A DNA stretch of 37,928 nt. It comes from Spirochaetota bacterium. GTDB lineage: Bacteria; Spirochaetota; B62-G9; DRHN01. Under the pieces are notes generated by a model. It made no database searches and was not told the DNA's origin. It saw nothing but the letters and a program-made list of their open reading frames with translations. This document shows positions 9,692 through 18,292 of this stretch, one piece after another (position 1 is the first letter of the stretch; each line of letters starts with the position of its first letter). Position numbers and translations under genes: made by a program. The DNA lies in assembly GCA_011049595.1 (NCBI GenBank), contig DRHN01000521.1, positions 1-37,928 on the forward strand. The letters run 5' to 3'.

Positions 9692-10391
9692 TCTGGGTCC
9701 GGCCTATTCTGTATTTTATTATATCGTTTATGATATTCGTCTGATCTGAGTTGAGCGCGTTTATCAACCTCTCAGCTTCTTCCTGAGTAAGATCTTTTTC
9801 GTTCGGCACATCATTGTCAGATGTTTTTTCCTGCTCTATATTATTTTCCGTCTGCTCATTTTTATCACTATTTTCAAACGGTTTTTCCGTGCCGTTCGGT
9901 TCCTTCTGGTTTTCGTTACCCTCCGGCCCGCTTTCGGTTTCGTCCTCCTGTTCTTTTTCCTGCATTTTTTCCAGCGTAAGCTCCAGGTTGTACTTTGTGT
10001 TCAGATCAACCGGGTCGATTTCGAGCCCTTTCATATAGTTTTCAGCAGCCTTCGGGTAATCACCAAGTCGAAAGTAGGTGTTGCCTAGATTAAAAAACAC
10101 ATCTGCCTTATTTTTATCGTTTTTTGTGTATTGAAGGGAATCTGTAAATGATTCAACTGATTTATAATAAGCTTCCATTTTGTAATAGGAGACACCTGCG
10201 TTGAAAACAGGTTCAGGGACTTTATCGTTCATACCTTTACTTTCTAAATAATATCTGAGAGCTTCGTTGTAAAGCTCATTGCTGTAAAACCGGTTGCCCT
10301 TCCTGATATGGCGGGTATATGAAGCGGCCGCAGCTGAGTTAAATGTTATCATAAGAACGGCTGTGATAATGATAAGTATACGTTTTTTCAT
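9675..10391 (-). CDS. batC: TPR protein, BatC-like
   Basis: 238 aa; 'NKADVFFNLGNTYFRLGDYPKAAENYMKGLEIDPVDLNTKYNLEL' TPR with acidic/polar tail; position between batB and batD. Confidence 0.72.
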   Translation of the reverse strand: MKKRILIIITAVLMITFNSAAAASYTRHIRKGNRFYSNELYNEALRYYLESKGMNDKVPEPVFNAGVSYYKMEAYYKSVESFTDSLQYTKNDKNKADVFFNLGNTYFRLGDYPKAAENYMKGLEIDPVDLNTKYNLELTLEKMQEKEQEDETESGPEGNENQKEPNGTEKPFENSDKNEQTENNIEQEKTSDNDVPNEKDLTQEEAERLINALNSDQTNIINDIIKYRIGRTQNEKDW

Positions 10392-11398
10392 GATTCCCGG
10401 CTCTTGGTTTTTACTATGCTGATTATATACAGCAGCAGGAAAATGATCCCAAGGGCCAGAGGAATTTGAAATCTTTCTTCATAAACAGTGTACTCCTTGG
10501 TCTCCAGCTCCCTTTTTTTCATCGCCTGAACAGTAGCTAAAAATTGTTTTATTTCATTCATTTTGTCCCCGGTCTCGAAGTAGTAGCCATTGGTTTTTTC
10601 AGCGATCTCTTTCAGCAGTATGTCTTCAAGTTTTGAGACAATAACTTTCCCGTTGAAATCTTTTTTATATCCGATTCTTTTCATATTATCATCATAAACA
10701 GGTATGGGCGCGCCGTTTTTGGTTCCAATTCCTATACTGAATACCTTTATCCCCCGTTTTTGAATATCTCTTAACACTTTTTCATCGACACCGCCTGTGT
10801 TTTCACCGTCGGTCAGTAAAAGTAGAAGTGCGTACTTGTCCTCCTGGGGCTTGATGGAGTTAAGTGCGATCTCCAGAGGCGCGAACAGGTTTGTGCCGCT
10901 GGCCACAGCGGTCTGAGAATCCAGGGAGTTGGTAAATGTGATGACGGCGTCATAATCGGTAGTGAGCGGGCAAAGAACGAACGCGTCTCCCGCAAAAAGT
11001 ATAAGACCTACCCTGTCCCCCTGGAGAGATTTAACCAGCTCGAGAGTTGTAATCTTGGCCCTCACAAAACGGTTTGGTTTTACATCCTCTGCGGTCATGC
11101 TTTTTGACAGATCGATAGCGATATAAATATCTGAACCGGTAATTTTTACCGGTTCAAGCCTCGTCCCGGCCTGGGGCCTTGAAAGAGAAAGAATAAATAA
11201 CATAAAGACGATGCTTATGTAAAGACTTTCCAGCCTGTAATTCATAGGAAAGTCTCTGTTTGAAAACCTGTTCAAAGTATGTGTTTTACCGAGTCCGGCA
11301 AATTCCCTGATACGCTTTTTACCGACCCCGAGGGAAATAAAAAAAATGACCGGGGCAATAATTAGCAGATAAAGGAAAAAAGGTGCGGAAAATCTCAT
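10388..11398 (-). CDS. batB: VWA domain membrane protein BatB
   Basis: 336 aa; MIDAS 'IAIDLSKSMTAEDVKPNR', 'LLTDGENTGG'; flanking TM helices. Confidence 0.85.
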   Translation of the reverse strand: MRFSAPFFLYLLIIAPVIFFISLGVGKKRIREFAGLGKTHTLNRFSNRDFPMNYRLESLYISIVFMLFILSLSRPQAGTRLEPVKITGSDIYIAIDLSKSMTAEDVKPNRFVRAKITTLELVKSLQGDRVGLILFAGDAFVLCPLTTDYDAVITFTNSLDSQTAVASGTNLFAPLEIALNSIKPQEDKYALLLLLTDGENTGGVDEKVLRDIQKRGIKVFSIGIGTKNGAPIPVYDDNMKRIGYKKDFNGKVIVSKLEDILLKEIAEKTNGYYFETGDKMNEIKQFLATVQAMKKRELETKEYTVYEERFQIPLALGIIFLLLYIISIVKTKSRES

Positions 11399-11441
11399 AT
11401 ATGTATACTGTTTTAAAAAATTTTATTCCATACGGCGCGAG

Positions 11442-12419
11442 TCAAGGCACAACTCTTAGCACCAGTTTGTGAATAGTAAAATGCAAACATAACAGAAAAA
11501 TACCTGATAAGAGAGGGTAATAAAAACGCTCTCTTACTTTGATGAATTGTTTTATTTCGATCTTACTTTTTTCAAGTTTATCTATCTCTTCATAAATTTC
11601 TATAAGTTTTTTTGTGTCCGTTGCCCTGAAATATCTTCCGTTTGTTATACCCGCAATATTTAAAAGAACTTCTTCATCAATCTGAACAGGTATTGAAACA
11701 TACCGTTTGCCGAAAGCCTGGTCGTCGACAGGGTATGGAGCGGTACCCTTACTGCCCACACCGATAGTGTATATCTTTATACTCAGAGCTTTCGCGGCGC
11801 GGGCGGCCGTAAGAGGGTCTATTTCGCCGCTGTTGTTCACTCCATCCGTCAGTAATATAAGTACTTTACTCTTCCCTTCACCTCCCCTCAGGCGTTTTGT
11901 ACCTTCTGCTATAGCATTACCTATCGCTGTCCCGTCGGGTATCATCCCAATTTCAATGGTATCTATAAAATTGTATAAAATACCGTAATCGATGGTCAGA
12001 GGACTGTATGTTATCGCTTTCCTGCTGAACACCACCAGCCCGATTTTATCGGTTTTTCTGCCGTTTATAAACTCCTTCGCGACGCTGTTCGCCGCCCCAA
12101 GCCTGTTCGGCTTCAGATCTTCGGCTTTCATACTGGAAGATATATCCAGAGCGAGGACGATGTCAATTCCTTCGGTGATAAATTTATCCTCGATGTAGCC
12201 CTCCTGCGGCCTTGCTAAGGCCGTCAGGAAAAATCCCATGGAAAGGACAAGCGAGATATTTGCGATTAGGAACAATGTTACACGGAAAGTGTTTTTTTCC
12301 GGGAAAAAAGAGAAAAAAGGAGCTGAAATAGTCCCCTCTTTCTTTTTTCTATACACATAGTACAGAGTGAGCGGGATGATGATCAAACTCCAGAGTATGT
12401 GCGGGTTTTTAAACTCCAT
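11442..12419 (-). CDS. batA: VWA domain membrane protein BatA
   Basis: 325 aa; MIDAS 'LALDISSSMKAEDLKPNR', 'LLTDGVNNSG'; N- and C-terminal TM helices. Confidence 0.87.
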   Translation of the reverse strand: MEFKNPHILWSLIIIPLTLYYVYRKKKEGTISAPFFSFFPEKNTFRVTLFLIANISLVLSMGFFLTALARPQEGYIEDKFITEGIDIVLALDISSSMKAEDLKPNRLGAANSVAKEFINGRKTDKIGLVVFSRKAITYSPLTIDYGILYNFIDTIEIGMIPDGTAIGNAIAEGTKRLRGGEGKSKVLILLTDGVNNSGEIDPLTAARAAKALSIKIYTIGVGSKGTAPYPVDDQAFGKRYVSIPVQIDEEVLLNIAGITNGRYFRATDTKKLIEIYEEIDKLEKSKIEIKQFIKVRERFYYPLLSGIFLLCLHFTIHKLVLRVVP

Positions 12420-12450
12420 TAAATTAGTTACCTTTCAATGTATTCTAGTC

Positions 12451-13440
12451 CTACTGATTTTCCTCTTCAGCCGGTCTTGAAGATGCTGCCGGCTGCATTG
12501 CGGATTTATGGACTTCTTTAATTATGGTGATCGAATCCTGGATGTCTTTTGTAACTTTTTCTCCAGGCAGTTTCCCCCTGGCAAATTTCACCATATCGCT
12601 TGTTTTAAGAATATTCATGACACGTACCGAAGGAATAGGGACCTTGTCTGCTTTTCTTACATGACGCCTGAATTCCCTTGTAGTCATCTGCAGAGCGTCG
12701 ATTTTAAGGGCATTACCCAGAAAAAATTTTAGAATAAACGAGACCCCGGAATATGTTTGTTTTGCATTTTTCTTGTTGTTCTCGTAAGCAGTTTTTATAA
12801 TATTCAGCTCGTTCATTGAATACTGAAAAGGGTCGATTGCAGTTTCGGTGTATGTATGCCCCTGTTTTTTACCCTTTTTCTTTTTAAAAATTCTAAGCAG
12901 TACATAGATTATTGCGGCCCCACCCATTATCGAAAGCAGGATTATAGCAACAGTCACAGGATTTGCCCGTGCCGGATAAGGAGGAACAATATCCTTCAGG
13001 TCAGGATTATCTTCATTTTTTGGAATGACTGAGAGTATAGCTATTTCAATTGGTTCGGTTTTTAGGGCGGTGTCTCCTACTCTGACTTCAATAGGGTGAA
13101 GCAAGTATTTGCCGGTTTGAAAAAGTGTGACGGTATAAAATACCATTGTTTTATAGCTTTTTCCTTTAATTTTTTTCTGTTTGATGTCCATCGTTCTCAA
13201 GGTAAAGGGCAGAAAGCTGTCACTTTCATTCGGAAAAACAACTTCACTGTTTTTGTTGTGGTAGATCGTCAGCGCGATATCTATTGGGTCGCCAATGGTT
13301 ATTGGTTTCACGGTTAATAAAGAACTCGATACCGATGGAATGACAACTACGCTGTCATTTTCATCACCGCAGCCCGATGCCAGGAGAAGAAGAAAGCAGG
13401 AAATAAAAAGAGTGGAAATGATTTTATACTTCATCTTCAT
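12451..13440 (-). CDS. Bat-operon lipoprotein with BatD-like N-terminal domain and single TM
   Basis: 329 aa; lipobox LASGC; 'KPITIGDPIDIALTIYHN', TM 'VTVAIILLSIMGGAAIIYVLL'; position between DUF58 and batA. Confidence 0.65.
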   Translation of the reverse strand: MKMKYKIISTLFISCFLLLLASGCGDENDSVVVIPSVSSSLLTVKPITIGDPIDIALTIYHNKNSEVVFPNESDSFLPFTLRTMDIKQKKIKGKSYKTMVFYTVTLFQTGKYLLHPIEVRVGDTALKTEPIEIAILSVIPKNEDNPDLKDIVPPYPARANPVTVAIILLSIMGGAAIIYVLLRIFKKKKGKKQGHTYTETAIDPFQYSMNELNIIKTAYENNKKNAKQTYSGVSFILKFFLGNALKIDALQMTTREFRRHVRKADKVPIPSVRVMNILKTSDMVKFARGKLPGEKVTKDIQDSITIIKEVHKSAMQPAASSRPAEEENQ

Positions 13441-13449
13441 ATATTGACC

Positions 13450-14331
13450 TTATAACTTCCTCGCTCTTTTATTGAAAAATTCGAAGAGCGGTTTTATATA
13501 AAGCTCATCCGTTGATATTTCAATAAAATCCAGGCCTGTTCCCGTAAATAGTTTGTTCCTGATCATTCTGTTGCGCTTTAAATTTTGATTGTACGCTTTT
13601 CCTATGGCTGGATGCGCCGTATCGATGAGACGCCTGGCCCCCGTTTCAATATCTCTCAAGAGGAAAAGGCCCTTATAGTCGGTGATCACGTGTTCGATCG
13701 GGTCGCTGAACACTATCGGAATTACATCATGTCTTTTTGACATCATTTTAAACGATTTTTCATAACCCTCATCAAAAAAATCCGATAAAACAAAAACGAT
13801 ACACTTTCTTGTTTGCGTATTGTTGATAAAATCAAAGGCCTTGTTAATATCCGTACCTTTACTGTCAGGATTATAGTACAGTAGTTCACGGAGAATTCTC
13901 AACGCGTGGGTTTTTTCTTTTTTTGGCGGTATGTATTTTTCTATCTTATCGGAAAACAGTATTGCCCCGACCCTGTCGTTGTTATCGACCGCTGAAAACA
14001 AAAACAGAGCAGAAAGTTCGACCATAACATCGCGCTTGGTATAATCCGTGGAGCCGAAGAGTGTTGACGAGCTGACATCGAAAAGAATTATTACGGTCAG
14101 CTCTCTTTCTTCCTCATACACCTTTACAAAAGGTTTCCCGTACCGGGCAGTGACGTTCCAGTCTATAGTTCTGATATCATCGCCGTAGGTATATTCGCGG
14201 ACCTCACTGAACTCGATCCCCCTCCCTTTGAAAACAGAGTGATACTCCCCTGAAAACATCTCGTCTACCATAAGCTTTGTTTTGATATCGATCAGCTTGA
14301 TCTTTTTTATTATTTCCTGCGGAAGCATCAA
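13450..14331 (-). CDS. DUF58 domain-containing protein
   Basis: 293 aa; 'HSVFKGRGIEFSEVREYTYGDDIRTIDWNVTARYGKPFVKVYEEERELTVIILFDVSSS' is the hallmark DUF58 segment; ATGA overlap with moxR. Confidence 0.95.
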   Translation of the reverse strand: MMLPQEIIKKIKLIDIKTKLMVDEMFSGEYHSVFKGRGIEFSEVREYTYGDDIRTIDWNVTARYGKPFVKVYEEERELTVIILFDVSSSTLFGSTDYTKRDVMVELSALFLFSAVDNNDRVGAILFSDKIEKYIPPKKEKTHALRILRELLYYNPDSKGTDINKAFDFINNTQTRKCIVFVLSDFFDEGYEKSFKMMSKRHDVIPIVFSDPIEHVITDYKGLFLLRDIETGARRLIDTAHPAIGKAYNQNLKRNRMIRNKLFTGTGLDFIEISTDELYIKPLFEFFNKRARKL

Positions 14332-15317
14332 GGCACCTCAACGCCCATGAAAATTTTTTCAATAACATCTTCGGTGGTTATATCTTCGGCCTGAGCTTCA
14401 TATGTAAGGATGAGCCTGTGCCTGAGAACGTCGAACCCGACTTCTCTGATATCGTCCGGGATCACATATCCTCTTCCGTTCAAAAAAGCGTTCGCCTTTG
14501 ATGCTATTTTAAGATGGAGGGTAGCCCTGGGGCTCGCGCCGTAAGCGATGAGATCCTGTATATCCGCGAGGCCATAATCTTTCGGTTTTCTTGTCGCGAA
14601 AGTGATGTCAACAATGTATCTTTCTATCTTTTCATCCGTGTATACCTTATGGATCAGATCACGCGCTTTTTCAAGGTCTTTTTTTGTCAGCACGGGTGCT
14701 GTTTCCGGCTGTTTTCCCGAGCCGTGAATTTTTAAAATAGTATGCTCTTCCTCTTTTGACGGGTAGCCTAATTTCAGCTTCATCATAAACCTGTCCACCT
14801 GTGCTTCGGGGAGCGGGTAGGTCCCGTGCTGCTCTATCGGGTTTTGGGTCGCGATCACAAGGAACGTGCTATCAAGAGGGTAGGTTTTATCACCTATGGT
14901 GACCTGCCTTTCCTGCATCGCTTCAAGCAGGGCGCTCTGTGTTTTTGCGGGCGCCCTGTTTATTTCATCTGCGAGTATTATCGATGAAAAAACCGGGCCC
15001 TTCTTAACCTGAAAAGAGCCTGTTTTCTGGTTATATATGAGTGTGCCGATAAGGTCGGCGGGGAGCATATCAGGCGTGAACTGTATCCGTTTGAACTCCG
15101 TGCTGAGCGCCCTGGCCAGGGTGTTCACGGTCAGGGTTTTTGCCAGACCCGGCACACCTTCGATAAGTATGTGGCCATTGGACAGAAGTCCAATTAAGAG
15201 TTTGTCGATCATATCTTCCTGGCCTATGATTATTTTACCAATCTCGGTCTTCAGAGGAGCAAGCAGTTGACTCTCTTTCGCTATCTCATTCTGTATTGCC
15301 TGTATCTCGTAATCCAT
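14328..15317 (-). CDS. moxR: MoxR family AAA ATPase
   Basis: 329 aa; Walker A-like 'GVPGLAKTLTVNTLA', Walker B 'SIILADEINRAPAKTQSALLEAMQERQVTIG'. Confidence 0.96.
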   Translation of the reverse strand: MDYEIQAIQNEIAKESQLLAPLKTEIGKIIIGQEDMIDKLLIGLLSNGHILIEGVPGLAKTLTVNTLARALSTEFKRIQFTPDMLPADLIGTLIYNQKTGSFQVKKGPVFSSIILADEINRAPAKTQSALLEAMQERQVTIGDKTYPLDSTFLVIATQNPIEQHGTYPLPEAQVDRFMMKLKLGYPSKEEEHTILKIHGSGKQPETAPVLTKKDLEKARDLIHKVYTDEKIERYIVDITFATRKPKDYGLADIQDLIAYGASPRATLHLKIASKANAFLNGRGYVIPDDIREVGFDVLRHRLILTYEAQAEDITTEDVIEKIFMGVEVP

Positions 15318-15416
15318 TGATCTCTCCCTATTGTTAATGATCGAGCTTATTTATTTCTGCACAACAATAAGATATATTGTGCATTGATATTAGTTCAACA
15401 ATTCATCTGTGCTGTT

Positions 15417-15602
15417 TTACAAAACAAGCTTCAGTCCTTTACGGGCAAGCACGATCTCTTTTGAAAACGAATGTTCTGCTTCCCTGAGAAATGATAAGTT
15501 TCATAAAAGCCTTAAGATAAAACCTTGATTGGAAACAACGTCCCTGAGCGGTACAGAATACTTCAAAACAGAAAATGAGTGCGTACTTTTCGTTTGTGTC
15601 AT
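15417..15602 (-). pseudogene. Possible interrupted small ORF downstream of folB (in-frame TGA at 15503-15501)
   Basis: ATGA overlap with the folB stop, then MTQTKSTHSFSVLKYSVPLRDVVSNQGFILRLL-TGA-NLSFLREAEHSFSKEIVLARKGLKLVL-TAA in one frame (manual translation). Confidence 0.3.
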
Positions 15603-15940
15603 ATCTTAAATTCAAAAGCGACAAATTTTGTGTCTTTATAGGGGAATTTTTTAATGACAACGGCAATGTTTTTTACAGGATAATTGTCTTTTATATAAAA
15701 TGCTAATTTGCCAGCGGCTGTTTCGATCAGTTTGAACCTGTTTTTTCCGATAATATTAATAATATCTCCCCTTACGTTTGAGTAATTAATTGTATTGTCT
15801 ATCGAATCATTCAGGGATTTAAAGTGTATGTCGGGTACGATACTAACTGTTACCAGTATTTTCTGTTTTTTCGCTCTTTCCTTTTCTGTGACGCCCAGGT
15901 GCGCTGTCACAGAGATCTCTTCCAGAATAATCCTTTCCAT
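15599..15940 (-). CDS. folB: Dihydroneopterin aldolase
   Basis: Start chosen at the internal Met: MERIILEEISVTAHLGVTEKERAKKQKILVTVSI...DDTINYSNV-like 'DNTINYSNVRGDI', 'LIETAAGKLAFYI'; canonical FolB pattern. Confidence 0.87.
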   Translation of the reverse strand: MERIILEEISVTAHLGVTEKERAKKQKILVTVSIVPDIHFKSLNDSIDNTINYSNVRGDIINIIGKNRFKLIETAAGKLAFYIKDNYPVKNIAVVIKKFPYKDTKFVAFEFKI

Positions 15941-16069
15941 GAAAGCATCCCGACTTGACAACCGTTTGATAGCTTTAATTGACAAAGAAACATAATATAT
16001 CAAATAAAAAGTATTGAAAAGTACTTTTTTTTTTATTATTCTATAAGGATGAAAGACCGGGGAAAAAAC

Positions 16070-16378
16070 ATGGATATAAAAGTTAGTGAAAATGAAGACC
16101 GGATAGTTGTTACCCTCAGAGGGGATATCTACGTGGAACAGACAGACGAACTTTTGGAAACATTCAACTCAATTATCGAAAAAAGCCCGCAGGAGGTAAT
16201 AATTAATATTAAGGATTTGAAATCAATAACAAGCTCCGGCATAGGGAAGATTGTCCTCCTGTACAAAGGTTTAAACCGGAAAAATGGAAAGATCAGGATC
16301 ATCGGCGCAAATGAAACTATTATGCAGATATTCAAGGTGGTAAAGCTCGATAAACTGGTTGAAATAGAGGCGTCTTGA
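16070..16378 (+). CDS. STAS domain protein (anti-sigma factor antagonist type)
   Basis: MDIKVSENEDRIVVTLRGDIYVEQTDELLE...VIINIKDLKSITSSGIGKIVLLYKGL; alternative start at 16049. Confidence 0.87.
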   Translation: MDIKVSENEDRIVVTLRGDIYVEQTDELLETFNSIIEKSPQEVIINIKDLKSITSSGIGKIVLLYKGLNRKNGKIRIIGANETIMQIFKVVKLDKLVEIEAS

Positions 16379-16533
16379 AGGGTCCATTTGTTTTTACTCT
16401 TATTCAGCAGCTTTGTGATCGATCGGAAAAATGTTCAGCTTTTGTTTTATTTAAACTAATTATAATGAAATGTTATTGTGTAATTAAGTATTGAAATATT
16501 TTTTATAACGTGTTATTGTAAATTTAAAGCGGA

Positions 16534-16630
16534 TTAATTTGTTCTTGCCGCCACGCCGTATAAAACACGGAGTAGCCGGCTTCCCCGGCTTAAAGTCGGG
16601 CAAGCCCGACGTTGTTACCAAGAACTAATT
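16534..16630 (-). repeat. Dispersed intergenic repeat, copy B (opposite orientation relative to the right end of copy C)
   Basis: Ends TAATTTGTTCTTGCCGCCACGCCGTA...GTTGTTACCAAGAACTAATT; internal GCCGGCTTCCCCGGC and AAGTCGGGCAAGCCCGAC. Confidence 0.75.
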
Positions 16631-16667
16631 TTCAATGCGGTTGTCTTTTTTAAACAAGGGTAATGAA

Positions 16668-17450
16668 ATGCTATGGAAGAAAAAAAGAAAGCTGTGGGGA
16701 AAATATGATATATCACCCGTTTTAAAGTCGTGGGAATATGATCTGCGGCAGGATATGATGGTGAGGCGCGTGCCCGGTAAGGATGGCAAAATGAAGGTAC
16801 AGATGCGTCTTGACCTCGGAATATTACAGATGGAAGAAGAAGGAAGACCCGACGGGAAAAAACCGCACGGAATGGAGTCTTTACTGACATATTTTGAAAA
16901 TATCACCAAGAGGTTAGCAGTCAAACAGGGATCTGCCTCGGATTTCAAACTCGATAAAGATGACTGCTACGCGCTGCAGCAGGAAGGCATTCAATTTTAC
17001 TATAGATATCTCTGTTTTTTTCAGCTCGGGGATTACAAACGTGCCGAGAGGGATACAGCCCGGAATCTGCGGCTGTTCGATTTTGTAAAGAGGCACGCTT
17101 CGGATAAGCATAATATCGAAGAGTTTGAGCAGTACAGGCCTTATGTAATGATGATGAACACTCGCGCGAAAGTGTTGAATGCACTGAAATCCAAGGACAC
17201 CAGAACCGCGGTCAATGAAATAAATCAGGGAATTACAAAAATTGAAAATGAATATGAAAAGGACGGTCCGCTTTCGAGCCACCCTAAAACTGAGGTAGCA
17301 TTTTTAAAAAATTGGGCTGAAGAAATAATAAAAAGATTTACACCCACAAAAAAACAGCGGCTGAATGAGGAACTTCGTTCAGCTGTTGAAAATGAGGAAT
17401 TTGAAAAAGCCGCGAAAATCAGGGATAAGCTCAACAAATTAAAACAATAG
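16668..17450 (+). CDS. UvrB/UvrC (UVR) motif-containing protein
   Basis: ORF opens at 16635; start at 16668 has AAGGG spacing. C-terminus 'RLNEELRSAVENEEFEKAAKIRDKLNKLKQ' is a UVR motif; central part TPR-like. Confidence 0.72.
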   Translation: MLWKKKRKLWGKYDISPVLKSWEYDLRQDMMVRRVPGKDGKMKVQMRLDLGILQMEEEGRPDGKKPHGMESLLTYFENITKRLAVKQGSASDFKLDKDDCYALQQEGIQFYYRYLCFFQLGDYKRAERDTARNLRLFDFVKRHASDKHNIEEFEQYRPYVMMMNTRAKVLNALKSKDTRTAVNEINQGITKIENEYEKDGPLSSHPKTEVAFLKNWAEEIIKRFTPTKKQRLNEELRSAVENEEFEKAAKIRDKLNKLKQ

Positions 17451-17560
17451 CACACCGCCGGGGTACGTGCCGGGAGAAGTGCTTGCCAAGGGCCAAATAC
17501 CACCGGTGAGTTTGTCTTCAAATTTTGTTCTGCCGGGGCTTCTGATTTAAAAAAATCCTG

Positions 17561-18187
17561 TCACCGGATGAAGTTTTTTTTCCTGAACTTGAGAAAATAT
17601 ATCTCTCTTCCCTCTTTTTCAAATCTTTCCTGAAACAGTGTTTTTGAGTATGAATCCGGGTATAAAGAATTTTCATCTTGGCGGGTACACTGAAAATTTC
17701 CATTCTTTTTGAACTCTTCAAGTATCAACTCTCTGTACTCGGGGAAATCAGTTGCAAGTGTAACGGTTCCCCCCTGTACTAAACAGTAATGGAGCATGTT
17801 TATGAACGCGGCCTTAAGAAGCCTGTGTTTGTGGTGCCTTTTTTTCGGCCAGGGGTCAGGGAATAATATTATAAATTCACTGACGATTTGTTCAAATAGA
17901 AATTCCCAGACGAACCTGCGTGCGTCGCCTTTGAATACTACAATATTTTCCAATGCCCGTTTTTCAATTTTTGAATGAAATCTTTTAGCTCTCCCGTTGA
18001 GGATCTCTGTCCCGATAAAATTCCTGCCGGGACATTCACGGGCCCGGTCTACCAGGAAATGACCATTGCCGGAACCGATTTCAATGGTAATAGGATTCCT
18101 GTTCCCGAAAATACTATAGTAAAACGATAGAGCTTCCTCTTTATTTTCCGGCGGAATTACATCTGCAATGTAAATAAGATCGCTCAT
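17561..18187 (-). CDS. trmB: tRNA (guanine-N7-)-methyltransferase
   Basis: 208 aa; 'ITIEIGSGNGHFLVDRAR', 'NFIGTEI', 'EFIILFPDPWPKKRHHKHRLL' are TrmB signatures. Confidence 0.95.
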   Translation of the reverse strand: MSDLIYIADVIPPENKEEALSFYYSIFGNRNPITIEIGSGNGHFLVDRARECPGRNFIGTEILNGRAKRFHSKIEKRALENIVVFKGDARRFVWEFLFEQIVSEFIILFPDPWPKKRHHKHRLLKAAFINMLHYCLVQGGTVTLATDFPEYRELILEEFKKNGNFQCTRQDENSLYPDSYSKTLFQERFEKEGREIYFLKFRKKNFIR

Positions 18188-18292
18188 ATATGTGATCTGT
18201 CGATTAAAATATTTCTTGATTATCTTTTAAATATACAATTTAATGAAAGTGAGGAATTTTTCAAAACCTAATATCAACGCGGGATAATAATT

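Noticed and set aside
16008-16035. AAAAGTA...TACTTTT hairpin with T-run as a terminator
   Set aside because: A/T-only stem in a divergent promoter spacer; too weak to call a terminator.
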